Part shown: piece by piece, positions 12,861 through 23,739 of the stretch
Position numbering within the stretch: position 1 is the stretch's first letter
Layout: every line of letters starts with the position of its first letter
Assembly: GCF_964340395.1 (NCBI RefSeq)
Contig: NC_135562.1
Location: forward strand, 1,221,001-1,285,000
DNA from: Glandiceps talaboti
Lineage: Eukaryota > Hemichordata > Enteropneusta > Spengelidae
Reading direction: 5' to 3'
Length of the DNA stretch: 64,000 bases
The notes under the pieces: model-generated
Told to the model about the DNA's origin: nothing
Seen by the model: the letters and a program-made list of their open reading frames with translations, nothing else
Database searches by the model: none
Position numbers and translations under genes: made by a program

Positions 12861-12879
12861 AATTAAGGAAATTTTATGA

Positions 12880-13250
12880 GCAATGAAGGTCAGAGAATCA
12901 TATTATTTTATCTGTTCAAATTTGTTGAATTAATGAGATATATTTGATTGTTATTATTGTAATTGCTATTATTAACTACTCCATGCACGTTCATCATTAC
13001 CATTAGATAATCTGCCATCTTAAAATTGTATTTTTATAATTTTGAACAAAATCTTTGTTTTGTATATTTTCATTGCATTCTCAAGTTTATTTATGCAAGT
13101 ATGGTAATTGTCGTCGATTCAGACAATGAAGAGAGACATTTTATATATTACCTGTCTGTATTCTGTATTTACATTTTCCCCTTTTTATATGGGCCTGGAG
13201 CCTGATATAAAAAATAAACAAACAAACAAATAAATAGATAGATAGATAGA

Positions 13251-13293
<43 letters not shown>
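12880..13293 (+). mobile_element. Possible LINE-like 3' end with A-rich microsatellite tail
   Basis: An AT-rich segment ends in TATATGGGCCTGGAGCCTGA-TATAAAAAATAAAC and then AAAC/AAAT, GATA and AAATA microsatellite repeats (13206-13293). A short GGGCC..GGAGCC hairpin just before a repetitive A-rich tail is the usual look of CR1/L2/Jockey-type retroposon 3' ends. No reverse transcriptase frame is present, so at most it is a truncated 3' fragment. The left boundary is a guess. Confidence 0.4.
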
Positions 13294-13294
<1 letters not shown>

Positions 13295-14640
13295 GTTGTA
13301 CTGTACTTATATAAACAATGCTTGTAAAAAACATTCTGTTGAAGAATTCTGAATTCAAATGATCACATTAAAAACGAAATATTGTCTCATGAGCACAGTC
13401 TCAGACAACACGTACGTACATATACGTACAACAAGTTGTGTATGACATGTGCTGTATTAGCTACATATTCAGGAAATTAAGACAATTTCAATTATTTTAG
13501 CTACCATATTATCCTCCATAAATTTAAGAGGAATAAAATGAGCTATAAAAGTCAACTTGGTTTGTTTCTCTACAAGTGTATCATTTCAGTTTGTTATTCC
13601 GTACACCGATTCGTTTAAATCCATGATTTTGACTCGGTTCAATTAACTAATGAACAATATATAACATTCATGAATAATATTAGCACGATGTTACAAAAAT
13701 ATTATATGCGGATAAAATTTGTGATCGGCGGGAATTCTGTGGCAGACGAAATCTTTAAAAGGAATGCATCGTTTTCTCTCTATAGATCTTCATTTTGGTA
13801 AACGTATATGTAGTGCATTACATGCCTTCTTGTGCGTAGAAACTATCAATTTATACTGAATTACTTGGGAGTAAATTTTTATCGTTTAAATTGCTTTTAG
13901 CTATTTGACAAGGGATGTGAAAGTAAATTTGTATCAATATCAAGCTGTGATGTTTCTGAAATTCATTAAACGCCAAACGCGACATGGATACTGTGTATTT
14001 TATCAATACTGCCAAGTTGTTGTATTCACTTTATTAAAATAAAAGACTGGAGATACGGATCTAGGTCGAAAATAAAACGTTTGTACTTATCAAAGATACT
14101 TTTTACTCTCATAAAATAAAACGGTAGAACTATATTGTATCACATTATAGCACGCAGTTATTTTACATTATATCGTGCGTGTTTACAGTATAAGTCTTCT
14201 GCCCTACATTATATGATGTTGTCATGGATCCATTTATTTATTGCTTTGTATATTTTCAAGTTGTTTGAAGTTCAATTATGTTATTCTTCTAATAATAAAT
14301 GAATTTTAATTTTTGAATGTCATGAGACATTTTCCCGCCAATATAAGATCGCCACGTGCGTTTATCAGAATTCTGACTCGAAATAGCGCCTGGGACGACC
14401 CACAGTGAGTATTTGCATAGGGGTGGTGACTTTTATTGATTTTTCATAGTCTGTTGCCTAAAGGTCGAGTTAATGGCAACAATGGCAAATATTTTGGTAG
14501 TCATAACCGTAGAATTTTCGGGAAATAATCCTTTTAATGTTTCCTGTGTGACGGAAGTGCTGAAGGGTCACGGATCTCTTCAAACGGAAGTCGTGGAAAA
14601 CCGGTAATTTCTATTCAAATGTAGTTTCAAAGAGAACTCT

Positions 14641-14890
14641 AACCTAGTTTTATATTGTTATTTGAATCGTAAAATTAAACATTTCTAACCTAGCTTTATA
14701 TTGTTATTTGAATCGTCAAATTAAACATTTCTAACCTAGTTTTATATTGTTATTTGAATCATCAAATTACACATTTCTAACCTAGCATTATATTGTTATT
14801 TGAATCATCAAATTACACATTTCTAACCTAGTATTATATTGTTATTTGAATCGTAAAATTACACATTTTTAACCTGGCTGTGTATTATTA
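14641..14890 (+). repeat. 46-bp minisatellite, five copies plus a partial
   Basis: The block AACCTAG starts at 14641, 14687, 14733, 14779 and 14825, and AACCTGG at 14871, an exact 46-bp period. Units share TTATATTGTTATTTGAATCR. The last unit decays into unique DNA. No frame is maintained (46 is not a multiple of 3). Confidence 0.97.
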
Positions 14891-15487
14891 TTTGGCAAGA
14901 GTAGAACCCCGTGAAATTACATGTCATTAGTCGTTTTGGTATCGAAATTTTTCTCGCCTAAAATATTTGAACTAAGTATACTTGTCATTTGTGAACTGAG
15001 TTGTAACTCAATTTTTGAATCTAAAGAATTCACGTTTTATATCTAATGATTGGTCATTAAACAAAACAAACCATAACACAGAAAAATACTTAAATAAACA
15101 AAAAATGCAAGTCGTCCCAAATGTAAGACTTTAAGTAAATTACTAGTTGATGACGTCATATTAAATATCATGTCACAGTTTTCCAAAGATCGTTAGAACA
15201 TACTGGTAGTTACTCCGTTATTTATTGTCACGTGATTGTTGACTGTAATGTCTACTAAATATATGCATAACCATAGGACATGACACACTCTCAATTTATC
15301 ACATCAAGACTGCTACGATTTAATTTTGTGACATTCGATTTACTATTTCGAGCTATCTTACGACAACAACGAAACGCTATATTTTACATAATTTCATATG
15401 ATTGCTTAGTCTTTCAGACAGTTTATCTAAAGAACTAATTTTCCACAGACATGTTTTTATTTTCCGACAGTCCAGAGTAAAGCCTAA

Positions 15488-15524
15488 ATTCGAATCAGAC
15501 CACTATAGTGGTCCGAGTTCGAAT
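15488..15524. repeat. Short inverted repeat (hairpin)
   Basis: The arms ATTCGAATCAGACCACTA and TAGTGGTCCGAGTTCGAAT pair with few mismatches and no loop. A related ACTATAGTGGTATG lies at about 15847-15860. This could be a tiny palindromic element. Confidence 0.7.
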
Positions 15525-15899
15525 GAAATACCCAATAGCTGTAAATAACAGCAGTATTGCACTTAACAAAGTATTATGACTAATAGCCAAGAAATTGATA
15601 CCCTGCAGTAAAGGGTATTTTTCAACTTGTCAAAATAGAACCGTTTTACGGTAGAAAACCTCGTGTCGTAAAAGGCAAGATACTGCAATCTTGTGATCTG
15701 CAACCCAACCTATAACAATTTGGGCATGCCATGACAAAAATAATACCGTCACCCTACGAGCTTTCACTACAGTAACTGACGGCATTGCACAGTACTCACT
15801 GATATTACAATTCGTTAACTTCACAACGGCGTTACCTCAAACCACAGACTATAGTGGTATGTACCTAGCACCCCACCCTCTCCCCCGAAATGACAGATT

Positions 15900-18540
15900 A
15901 TGATGCCGGGACCATACACAAATGTATTTGCAAGTTCACGTTAAAGGGGAACACAGGCGATGTTAGGTATACTATTGTCCCATCTGTAGATCACTCAATA
16001 TGTTCGATTGTATTAACGATTTGGAATATCATAAAATAGTGACCTGCCATTTACAATAAACTAAACATATGTGTTAAGGTAATAGGATTTATTACAGACA
16101 TATAGGAATAATGTAGAACAAGAATTCGAATTGTGCGCCAATCATCAGCTGGACACAAAGTCTTCACTGAGAACATAAACGTGACGTCTTCAAATGAACA
16201 TTCATCTGTGTTGGTTCTGAATAATGGGTAAATATGTTGAAAAAGCCTGAAGTAAATAGTCGAACATTTCAGGTAACAATTTTCAAGCTTGTGTGTGGAA
16301 TAAAAGCTACAGTCACGACGTCTTTGCCTTTAAGGTTAAATTTTCCCAAACGGCATACTTCCATGCAACAACACAAGACAGTATCATGCTAAGTTATAGT
16401 TAAGCTCACATTAGGTAATATATTTTTCACAAATAGTGGATTTGAGTTATAGCATCAGTAGTTTTTAAGATAAAGTATATATCGTTGTCTACAATGTTCC
16501 AGTTCACATTACAAATACAGTGTGATATTACATTGCAGGGTATGCAACTCACAGCAAGCAATGTGTTCTTAGTGTCTTTAAATCTGATCACCGTAGATGT
16601 ATTTGTTTTAATTTTCTGTCCTCCACACACTAATGTCAAGAAGAATACAATATATCTTATCTTGGCTACATCATGTGTCGTCCACGACTGACGTCATGAA
16701 CGAGCTCTCCATCCATGGTATGTATAGTTGGAAAGCCACTGCTTCATTCATGATCACTCTCCTGATTTCTATCACCCTTGTCCATTATCTACATTCAAAG
16801 CATGTTGAACTAATACGGAAGTGCGATCACGCTATGAAAGACATCGGGCTTTTTACACTAATGTATGCTGATATCGGCATTAAGTTGTCCATTTCACTGA
16901 AATTGACAGTAGTTGACACCTTAATGTCTCTGCAATTACAATCTCCATTCCTGCTACTGCGACATCATGAATTAACCACATAAGGGAATCTAATAAAAAC
17001 AGTAAGAATAGAAATTCATGATTTTATCCCTAAATGGTGTTCATTTTCTGTTTTATTTGTCGTTCGTGACCGGGCCATCATTTTAGTAAATTTTATTTTT
17101 CTAAATTCCATTGCGAAACGTGAAGAGTTTCTTTGAATAGTGATTTACTCTATTTATATATTGTTCAACTGTCTATTTCACTTAGTTTACAAAAAGCAAA
17201 CCCTTAAGTCATATGCCATTTGACGATGAAATCGACAACGCTGTGCTTTCCCTTCGGCAATAAATGTAAATTGAGATTGGGCCAGCGTGAGGGAGAAACC
17301 ATACTACTCCGATGGTATGCTGATAAGTAAATCTCAATGCACGGGTCGTGGGACTCTTTATCGAATACTTTTCGTCGATGAGAAATGGATTTGTGGCAAC
17401 AGGGAGAGCCAAAATGTAATCTAATATAAACACAGTAATTATCCAAGGAAAATGGCAGATTAGAAACATTGTTGTAAGGTCACAAGTTACAGAATTTAGG
17501 AGCATTCTGTTGTGTTATTTAATGTTTAATATCCGATGTACGTCGTTGAAATATGAACCAAGGTAGTCACGTACACTTAAATTGCTAGCCTTCCTTGGCT
17601 CTGCATGTACGTGTCGTCACGTACTTTTCCCCTATGCCAACGACCATCAAATTTCCCTCGGGATTGTTATTTGAAGGACCATACGAATAGCATGTATTGT
17701 ATTAATGTGACTGCTAACCAGGTCTTCAAAGTCATTCATCTAAAAAAGGAAATAAAAGAAGATCGACAAGCCATCGAAAATTGAACTCATTAACCATTTT
17801 CAATTCTAAAAGCTCAGTGATTGGTTAGATTTGAAAGCAACGGTTGTAATCATCCAATCAACGAAGAGCTAATTAAGTATTCAAACATGTATGCATGACG
17901 GATCATTTGTCCTAGGTTTGCATTTGGAGAACTTCAATTCATAATCACAATCAAAGCGGTTTTAAAATCCCTACTTCTCGGACTCTAAAAGCGTCTCTCT
18001 TTTTAATATTAGAAGCCACGGCAGCTGTACAAGACAATCTTCGTGCAATTCGACTAAAAATCACACAGGAAAGTCCAAATCCTGGGAAATACCCCTAATT
18101 ATGTCTCGCGGGTACGATGGAGAGTTCAAAATGGTCACATGGTATATTCAACTTCTGCCAAGTGTTTCCTTATATCTGTAATCCAACATTTCGGTTCTAC
18201 TTTCAAAAGAAACTCAAGACGAAGAGGTAGTAGTTCAGTCAGTAATTTCAATGAACACAGCCACGTTATACAAAGTAGCTATAAAAATGAAATGCGTTGA
18301 TGTACTTATGGAAGCTGTCGTTTTTGAAACTTGTCATCGTATTTGGGGCCGATGGACTTCGAGTACGAAATGAAGTGATCCACACTGCTCGACCACTGGT
18401 TAACATGTACAATGTCCAATTATTGGTATTTTAACAATTTTCAGTGAATATATTGTGGTTGTCTGATCGACAAATCATACTCCAGTTAAACTTGTCACCT
18501 GCCTTTGTTAAAAGAAACCAATTCAATTACAGCATGCGCA
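15900..18540. other. Intergenic DNA with no supported gene
   Basis: Several frames of 60-120 codons overlap on both strands near 16.4-17.5 kb. They have no recognisable domain, lie in conflicting frames, and show no clear initiation context or conserved motif. I see no tandem array in this stretch. Confidence 0.5.
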
Positions 18541-18556
18541 AAATTTCTGATGTAAA

Positions 18557-18790
<234 letters not shown>

Positions 18791-19573
18791 TAATAAATTT
18801 GTATAGCGCCAAATATCCAAAGAATCTTGTATCGAAACATCTTGTTTACATCTTAGTAAGGCCGTTAAACAATCAAGAAATATTCAATTTATTTTCATTT
18901 TTAATTCATTGTATTCTTATATTTACAATGGTTTAAATCAAAGGAGATAAACGAGGACTTGGCCAATCTCGGGAGATTTTGAATGAATACTCTTATTACA
19001 AGATATGCCTATTTATGACAGCTAAAGTTTTTAACAGCGTTATATCATTATATCCAAATGTTGCATCATCTATTTGAGAATAGTTTTATATACATCACAT
19101 CACACACATATCACGATCACTACCTTCCTAAAGGGCCAATAATGATGGTCTGCAGAAGACTGTAAAATATTGGTAATTAACCTCAACTTGCTGAAACCAA
19201 AATGATGTTGAAATAGATAATTGTGATCTATTCGTATATAGTTTGCAATAAAAACAACAACAGCAAAGTCAGCTACTAATATATGCAGGGAAGTAAACGT
19301 ACAGTTTGAGAAGTCATGTCATGTGGCATGGAACAGATTAGTTTGGACTAAAACGTGATGGAAATTATCGTCATGAACGCTATTTGAAATTTATTTTACA
19401 ACATATGAAGAACTAGAAAAAAATGATATGTGTAACACAGCTAAAAGTATATAAATAACAACTAAGGCTCAATATCAACTCATAATCATGAATATATCAT
19501 TGATTAGTTTTCATTCTAAATGATAAACCATTCAAGTCAATGAAATACTCCCAGCACTAATACAAGCTATACC

Positions 19574-20205
19574 TGCTACATTTTATCGTCTGGCAGAACA
19601 ATAATCTCACTAACACTGCTACATTTTAGCATCTGGCTTGACAATAATCTTACTAACACTGCTATAATTTAGCGTCTGGCTTGACGATAATCTTAGTAAC
19701 ACTGCTACACTTTAGAGTCTGGCTTTACAATAATCTCACTAACACTGCTACATTTTGGCGTCTAACTTGACAGTAATTTTAGTAACACTGCTACATTTTA
19801 GCGTCTGGCTGGACAATATTCTTACTACTGCTACATTTTATCGTCTGGCTCTACAAACATATTACCAACACTGTTACACTTTAGAGTCTGGCTCTACAAA
19901 CATCTTACCAACACTGCTACACTTAAGGGCCTGGCTTTACAAACATGTTACCAACACTGCTACACTTTAGCGTCTGGCTCTACAAACATCTTACCAACAC
20001 TGCTACATTTTATCGTCTGGCTCTACAAAAATATTACCAACACTGTTACACTTTAGAGTCTGGCTCTACAAACATCTTACCAACACTGCTACACTTAGGG
20101 TCTGGCTTTACAAACATGTTACCAACACTGTTACACTTTAGCGTCTGGCTCTACAAACATGTTATCAACAGAAATATTTGTCGAGCAAGACGATAAAATG
20201 TAGCA
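19574..20205 (+). repeat. 43-bp minisatellite bounded by inverted repeats
   Basis: About 14 units of roughly 43 bp carry the block AACACTGCTACAYTTTAGCGT-CTGGCT. The first units read GACAATAATCTTACT after CTGGCTT. The later units read TACAAACATCTTACC, so there are two homogeneous sub-blocks. TGCTACATTTTATCGTCT at 19574-19591 is matched exactly, inverted, by 20188-20205. This suggests the array sits inside, or grew from, a short terminal-inverted-repeat element. Confidence 0.85.
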
Positions 20206-20209
20206 CGCT

Positions 20210-21520
20210 AATTATGGGATATTTGTAGATCCCAACAAGTCAAGGTTTTGGTTTAAGTTTCATTGTTTTAATTGTATTTCCAGGACAAGTTAAGACATAA
20301 AACAAAACTCAATGACGGGCAACGATGGAAAGTTCAAGTTTTATCACATTTACACCGTCATGAATTAAGTTTTACGTCTTCAATTAGTGCACAACATTTT
20401 ATCTATCCCATCAACAACGTTACAAGTAACTATTCTTAGTCGTCACCTGTATTAAAATAATTAATACGATCAACCAAAATTTAGTACATGTATACACATT
20501 TCTTATCCTATTCAGTTTTTACATAATTTTGGATTTCAAAACCTGCAGTGTATTTTGATTTTATAAAACCTTTTGTCATGGTCATTTGTTTGTTTATTCG
20601 GCACATTTCTGTACTTAGTGGTTTCCACGAATCGACATATTTTATTGTTTTATTTTCTTGAACGAGGCTAAAATCGATGAAGCGATAACTTGTGCCCATT
20701 TGACTGTTCCCGCGATGTCGTAAATTATAGACCGGTCATGAAATTTTTACAAGCTTACGAAATTTAACTTCATTTTCTTTACAGCCCATGAGAAAACAGG
20801 CCACCTTTTGTCATCTCTGAGGAATTCAAACCTTTTTATGTCGTCAAATATCAAATTGTGATTGTTGATTTGAAGGGTGTAGCACAGATTCCGCTAAACT
20901 GCAAATGTTGACTGTTTCGCTAAAATCAGTGCCTTACTAAAAATTCAATGAATTTCAGATTCAAAGGAACGTAAAGCCTTACACCTTTGCCCATAATAAC
21001 GGTTGTATGCTGCCGGTGTTAGCGGCAAATAATGAGATCATGTTCTATTGTGTATGATAATTTCCCGTCCAACCTCGCTCTATACGTAAATTTGTCACTT
21101 TCTTTAAATTAGTGACAACTTATCAACAATTTCAATTTAGTAGCTGTTTCATACTTCTAAAAATTACAATAATATTTTATGACGTAAATTATTAGGTAAA
21201 AATGAAGAAATAGTTTGTTCTTAATGTTTTTGGATGACATCGAATTCCTCGTGCGAATAAAGTGTATAAATGTAGCCCTAATTGAGTTCTGCGTCGCGGT
21301 GAACTTTACGACCCTTTGAATATTTCATCGTTTCTCTGTAACCGAAGTCCATAATCTCATTTTTATCAGTGCCGACGAATGTGACTACACGTCTGCGTCT
21401 CGGAAGAAAAACGAGCATGATACATTTTAGATTGATTGTTTTCATATACAGATGATTTAACGGATAACTAATCAACTCTTGTATGTGCTGTGTAAGTATT
21501 ATTTGAAGAAAAAAATAATG
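20210..21520. other. Unique AT-rich intergenic DNA
   Basis: No repeat structure or gene can be supported in this stretch. Confidence 0.5.
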
Positions 21521-21522
21521 AC

Positions 21523-21708
21523 CTCCATTTGTCGGCAACTTTCTCGCAACATTTCCCGCCGTTTCCATCCACGTTCAAAGACCTTATCTTTTGTTCCGAG
21601 CACTATCATGATAACGAGCAGTAACACATAGAACACTAATTGCAACAAAATGGTAGCCGGAAGATTGATTAATTGATCAAGTAATAAATTCTGCAAACTA
21701 AAAGCCAT
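21523..21708 (-). CDS. Possible first exon of a single-pass membrane protein (uncertain)
   Basis: The minus-strand ATG at 21708-21706 has a good context (G at -3, G at +4). It opens 62 codons before a possible splice donor, AAATGGAG/GTCATT, at 21523/21522. The encoded segment has a hydrophobic stretch at about residues 15-37 (including LLQLVFYVLLLVIMIVLG) followed by Lys/Arg-rich sequence (KDKVFERGWKRRE). That is the layout of an N-terminal signal anchor. I do not recognise the family and found no second exon downstream on the minus strand. It may be a chance frame. Confidence 0.2.
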
Positions 21709-22708
21709 TGCTGCTGGTGCATTTTACAAATCATCGTGTGTGATATGAACTTAAGTGCACAAAGTTTAGTTAACAGCGCCCTCTAACTTAATATTTAGTC
21801 TAGGGTCTACACCCCTTTTACTTAATGCAAATTGTGACCATTTTAGGAAAATTTAAAGAATAATCAGAAGACACTTAAGATTGTCTGATAGATAATAAGC
21901 CTTGTACAGTATGCAAGGTAATCTAATTACCGATTCTGATTTGACGGCCTCCGAGACATTTGAGTCATTCTCCAAATAAGTAAAATTCTACATGCGATAT
22001 AACCGAAAGGCAAATACATAGTGAATACAAGTAGTTATTAATTTCGACCGTATGAGGTCATGAGGTTAAATGACATACTGTCTACTGTTGAACGATTGGT
22101 GGCGCTATGCAGTTTAAATTACTTTCTTGGGGTGTAGTTGTATACTACCACATCAACCACTATTTAGAAAGTGATTAATTGAAATTCTGAGATTATAACT
22201 GTCGGCTTGTTAGCGTGGAGTCGTATTTCATACTAAGACCACGCTTCCTTTGTGGCGATGACTTGGTGGTGTGTACTATACCACTGCATCCTCATCGCTC
22301 ATTTCCACATACCCAACAACATTTACATTCAAACTAGGTCACAGTGGTTGCAACATGGTATTAAAACGTTTATTTTAATAAAAAGTTTTGGACGATGTAA
22401 CGGTAACCTTTCATGTGTTAATGTATACAGAAATAGTTATATGTATTACTGATCATGAACTACATACTTCAGTCTTTGTCAACAGATTGACCCACTATTC
22501 AGAACACGTGATCTTAGGACACCCACGTGAACCTAATAAAGGGTCATAGGTGCCTGGAAGTTTGTATCATGGTTCGTTTCTGTTTAACGATGGTCGATAT
22601 GACGAGATGTAAATACTTGGTTTCTTAGAAGGATATTCAAGACAAGACTTCAAAGCTAAATGTAATATATTGGATTAGTAACACAGGTGCATTTTCATTT
22701 GAAATAAT

Positions 22709-22960
22709 AATGTTATTTATTTATTTTTATTTATTTATTTATTTACCACCCAACAGGCATTACCTAATAACAGGAGGAAAGTTCAGTGTTAATGCAGGAG
22801 GAAACCGGAGTACCCGGGGAAAACCTGCGTTGTTCGGTAGTCAAACTAAACGACACTCTTCTTACTTACAGCGTGGTAAATTTAATCAAACCCAGCCAAT
22901 ACCAGGCGGGTTCGAACCCAGGCTGCAGAGGTAAGAGGAGCTAACCGCTCGGCCACCGAG
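22709..22960 (-). mobile_element. tRNA-derived SINE, minus strand
   Basis: Read on the minus strand, the element starts with CTCGGTGGCCGAGCGGTTAG (22960-22941), which resembles a tRNA head and RNA polymerase III A box. GGTTCGAACCC (22909-22919), a perfect B box, follows. A GC-rich core on the plus strand, GGAAACCGGAGTACCCGGGG (about 22800-22819), matches the conserved central domain seen in widespread animal SINE superfamilies. The element ends in a (TAAA)n-type tail, which reads TTTA on the plus strand at 22709-22743. I could not find an obvious target-site duplication. The Pol III promoter appears intact. A short hypothetical frame overlaps it and is not a gene. Confidence 0.85.
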
Positions 22961-23214
22961 TTATGAAACTCAGCCCATGAAATGTGAAGTAACATCATCA
23001 TAAGGTGTATAAAGGAATTGTTGTCCGCAATTAATTAATTAATTACTTCAATAAATGTGAAGTACAGAAGCAAACCATAGTCGTTGTCTTCAATTGTTGA
23101 CAAGTTTACGTCATCAATTTAAAAGATGTTATGTATTATTTAAGTTAACGTTTGTCCCGTTTGGAAGTGAATGATACAAGATGTTTGAGTCTTTCTTTTA
23201 GTGATGAGGTCCGT

Positions 23215-23400
23215 AGAAAAGTTGAGAATTCGAAAACTTATACGTAGAGAGTATAGAAGTTCGAATAAGGTATGTACAGAGTTTGGGAATCCTACACAGG
23301 TATGTAAAGAGTTTGGGAGTTTGAAAGAGGTAGGTAGAGAGTTCGGGAGTTTGACAAATGTACATAGAGTTAAGAAGTTCGGAGAAGATATACAGAGATT
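23215..23400 (+). repeat. Degenerate ~30-bp minisatellite (left part)
   Basis: Repeats of the type GTTYGGGAGTTTGAMARAGGTA(G/T)GTAGAGA recur at about 30-bp spacing, strongly diverged. The same motif reappears at 23675-23735 beyond an inserted retroposon fragment, so the array was probably interrupted. Confidence 0.7.
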
Positions 23401-23407
23401 TTTTTAA

Positions 23408-23670
23408 GAGTTTGAATGAATGAATGAATGAATGAATGAATGAATGAATGAATGAATGAATGAATGAATGAATGAAATTTATTTCACCAGATAACAAAAA
23501 TAAGCTACACTTTCAAAGAAACATATGATACAAATATACAAAATGAATACAAAAGAAATAGATAATTGTTATCTGATGTGGACCATGGAAATAGTTCAGC
23601 GGAACTAGTCTTGTCTATGGCCCATACATTGTTCTACATTTCAAATCGATAATGGGACGCAGAAGATTAG
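23408..23670 (-). mobile_element. LINE-like 3' fragment with (ATTC)n tail, minus strand
   Basis: Read on the minus strand, a body with GTATGGGCCATAGACAAGAC and TTATCTGGTGAAATAAATTT ends in about 16 ATTC units (23477-23411 on this window). A short tandem-repeat 3' tail directly after GTGAAATAAATTTC is typical of CR1/L2-class non-LTR retroposons. No protein-coding part is left. It appears inserted into the ~30-bp minisatellite present on both sides. Confidence 0.6.
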
Positions 23671-23674
23671 TGAA

Positions 23675-23735
23675 TGAGATTGGGAGTTCGACACAGGTAC
23701 GTAGAGACTTGTGAGTCTGCCACGGGTAGGCATTT
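23675..23735 (+). repeat. Degenerate ~30-bp minisatellite (right part)
   Basis: GATTGGGAGTTCGACACAGG-TACGTAGAGA and one further degenerate unit resemble the units at 23215-23400. Confidence 0.6.
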
Positions 23736-23739
23736 TTGA

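Noticed and set aside
16427-17505. Overlapping frames of 68-116 codons on both strands
   Set aside because: They conflict in strand and phase, with no motif, promoter or splice pattern that singles one out.
22710-22934. 74-codon frame over the SINE
   Set aside because: It lies in a tRNA-derived retroposon, antisense to the element; not a protein gene.
22897-22960. Functional tRNA gene on the minus strand
   Set aside because: A- and B-box-like motifs are present, but they are followed by a SINE core and tail, and a full cloverleaf is not evident. It is the tRNA-derived head of a SINE.
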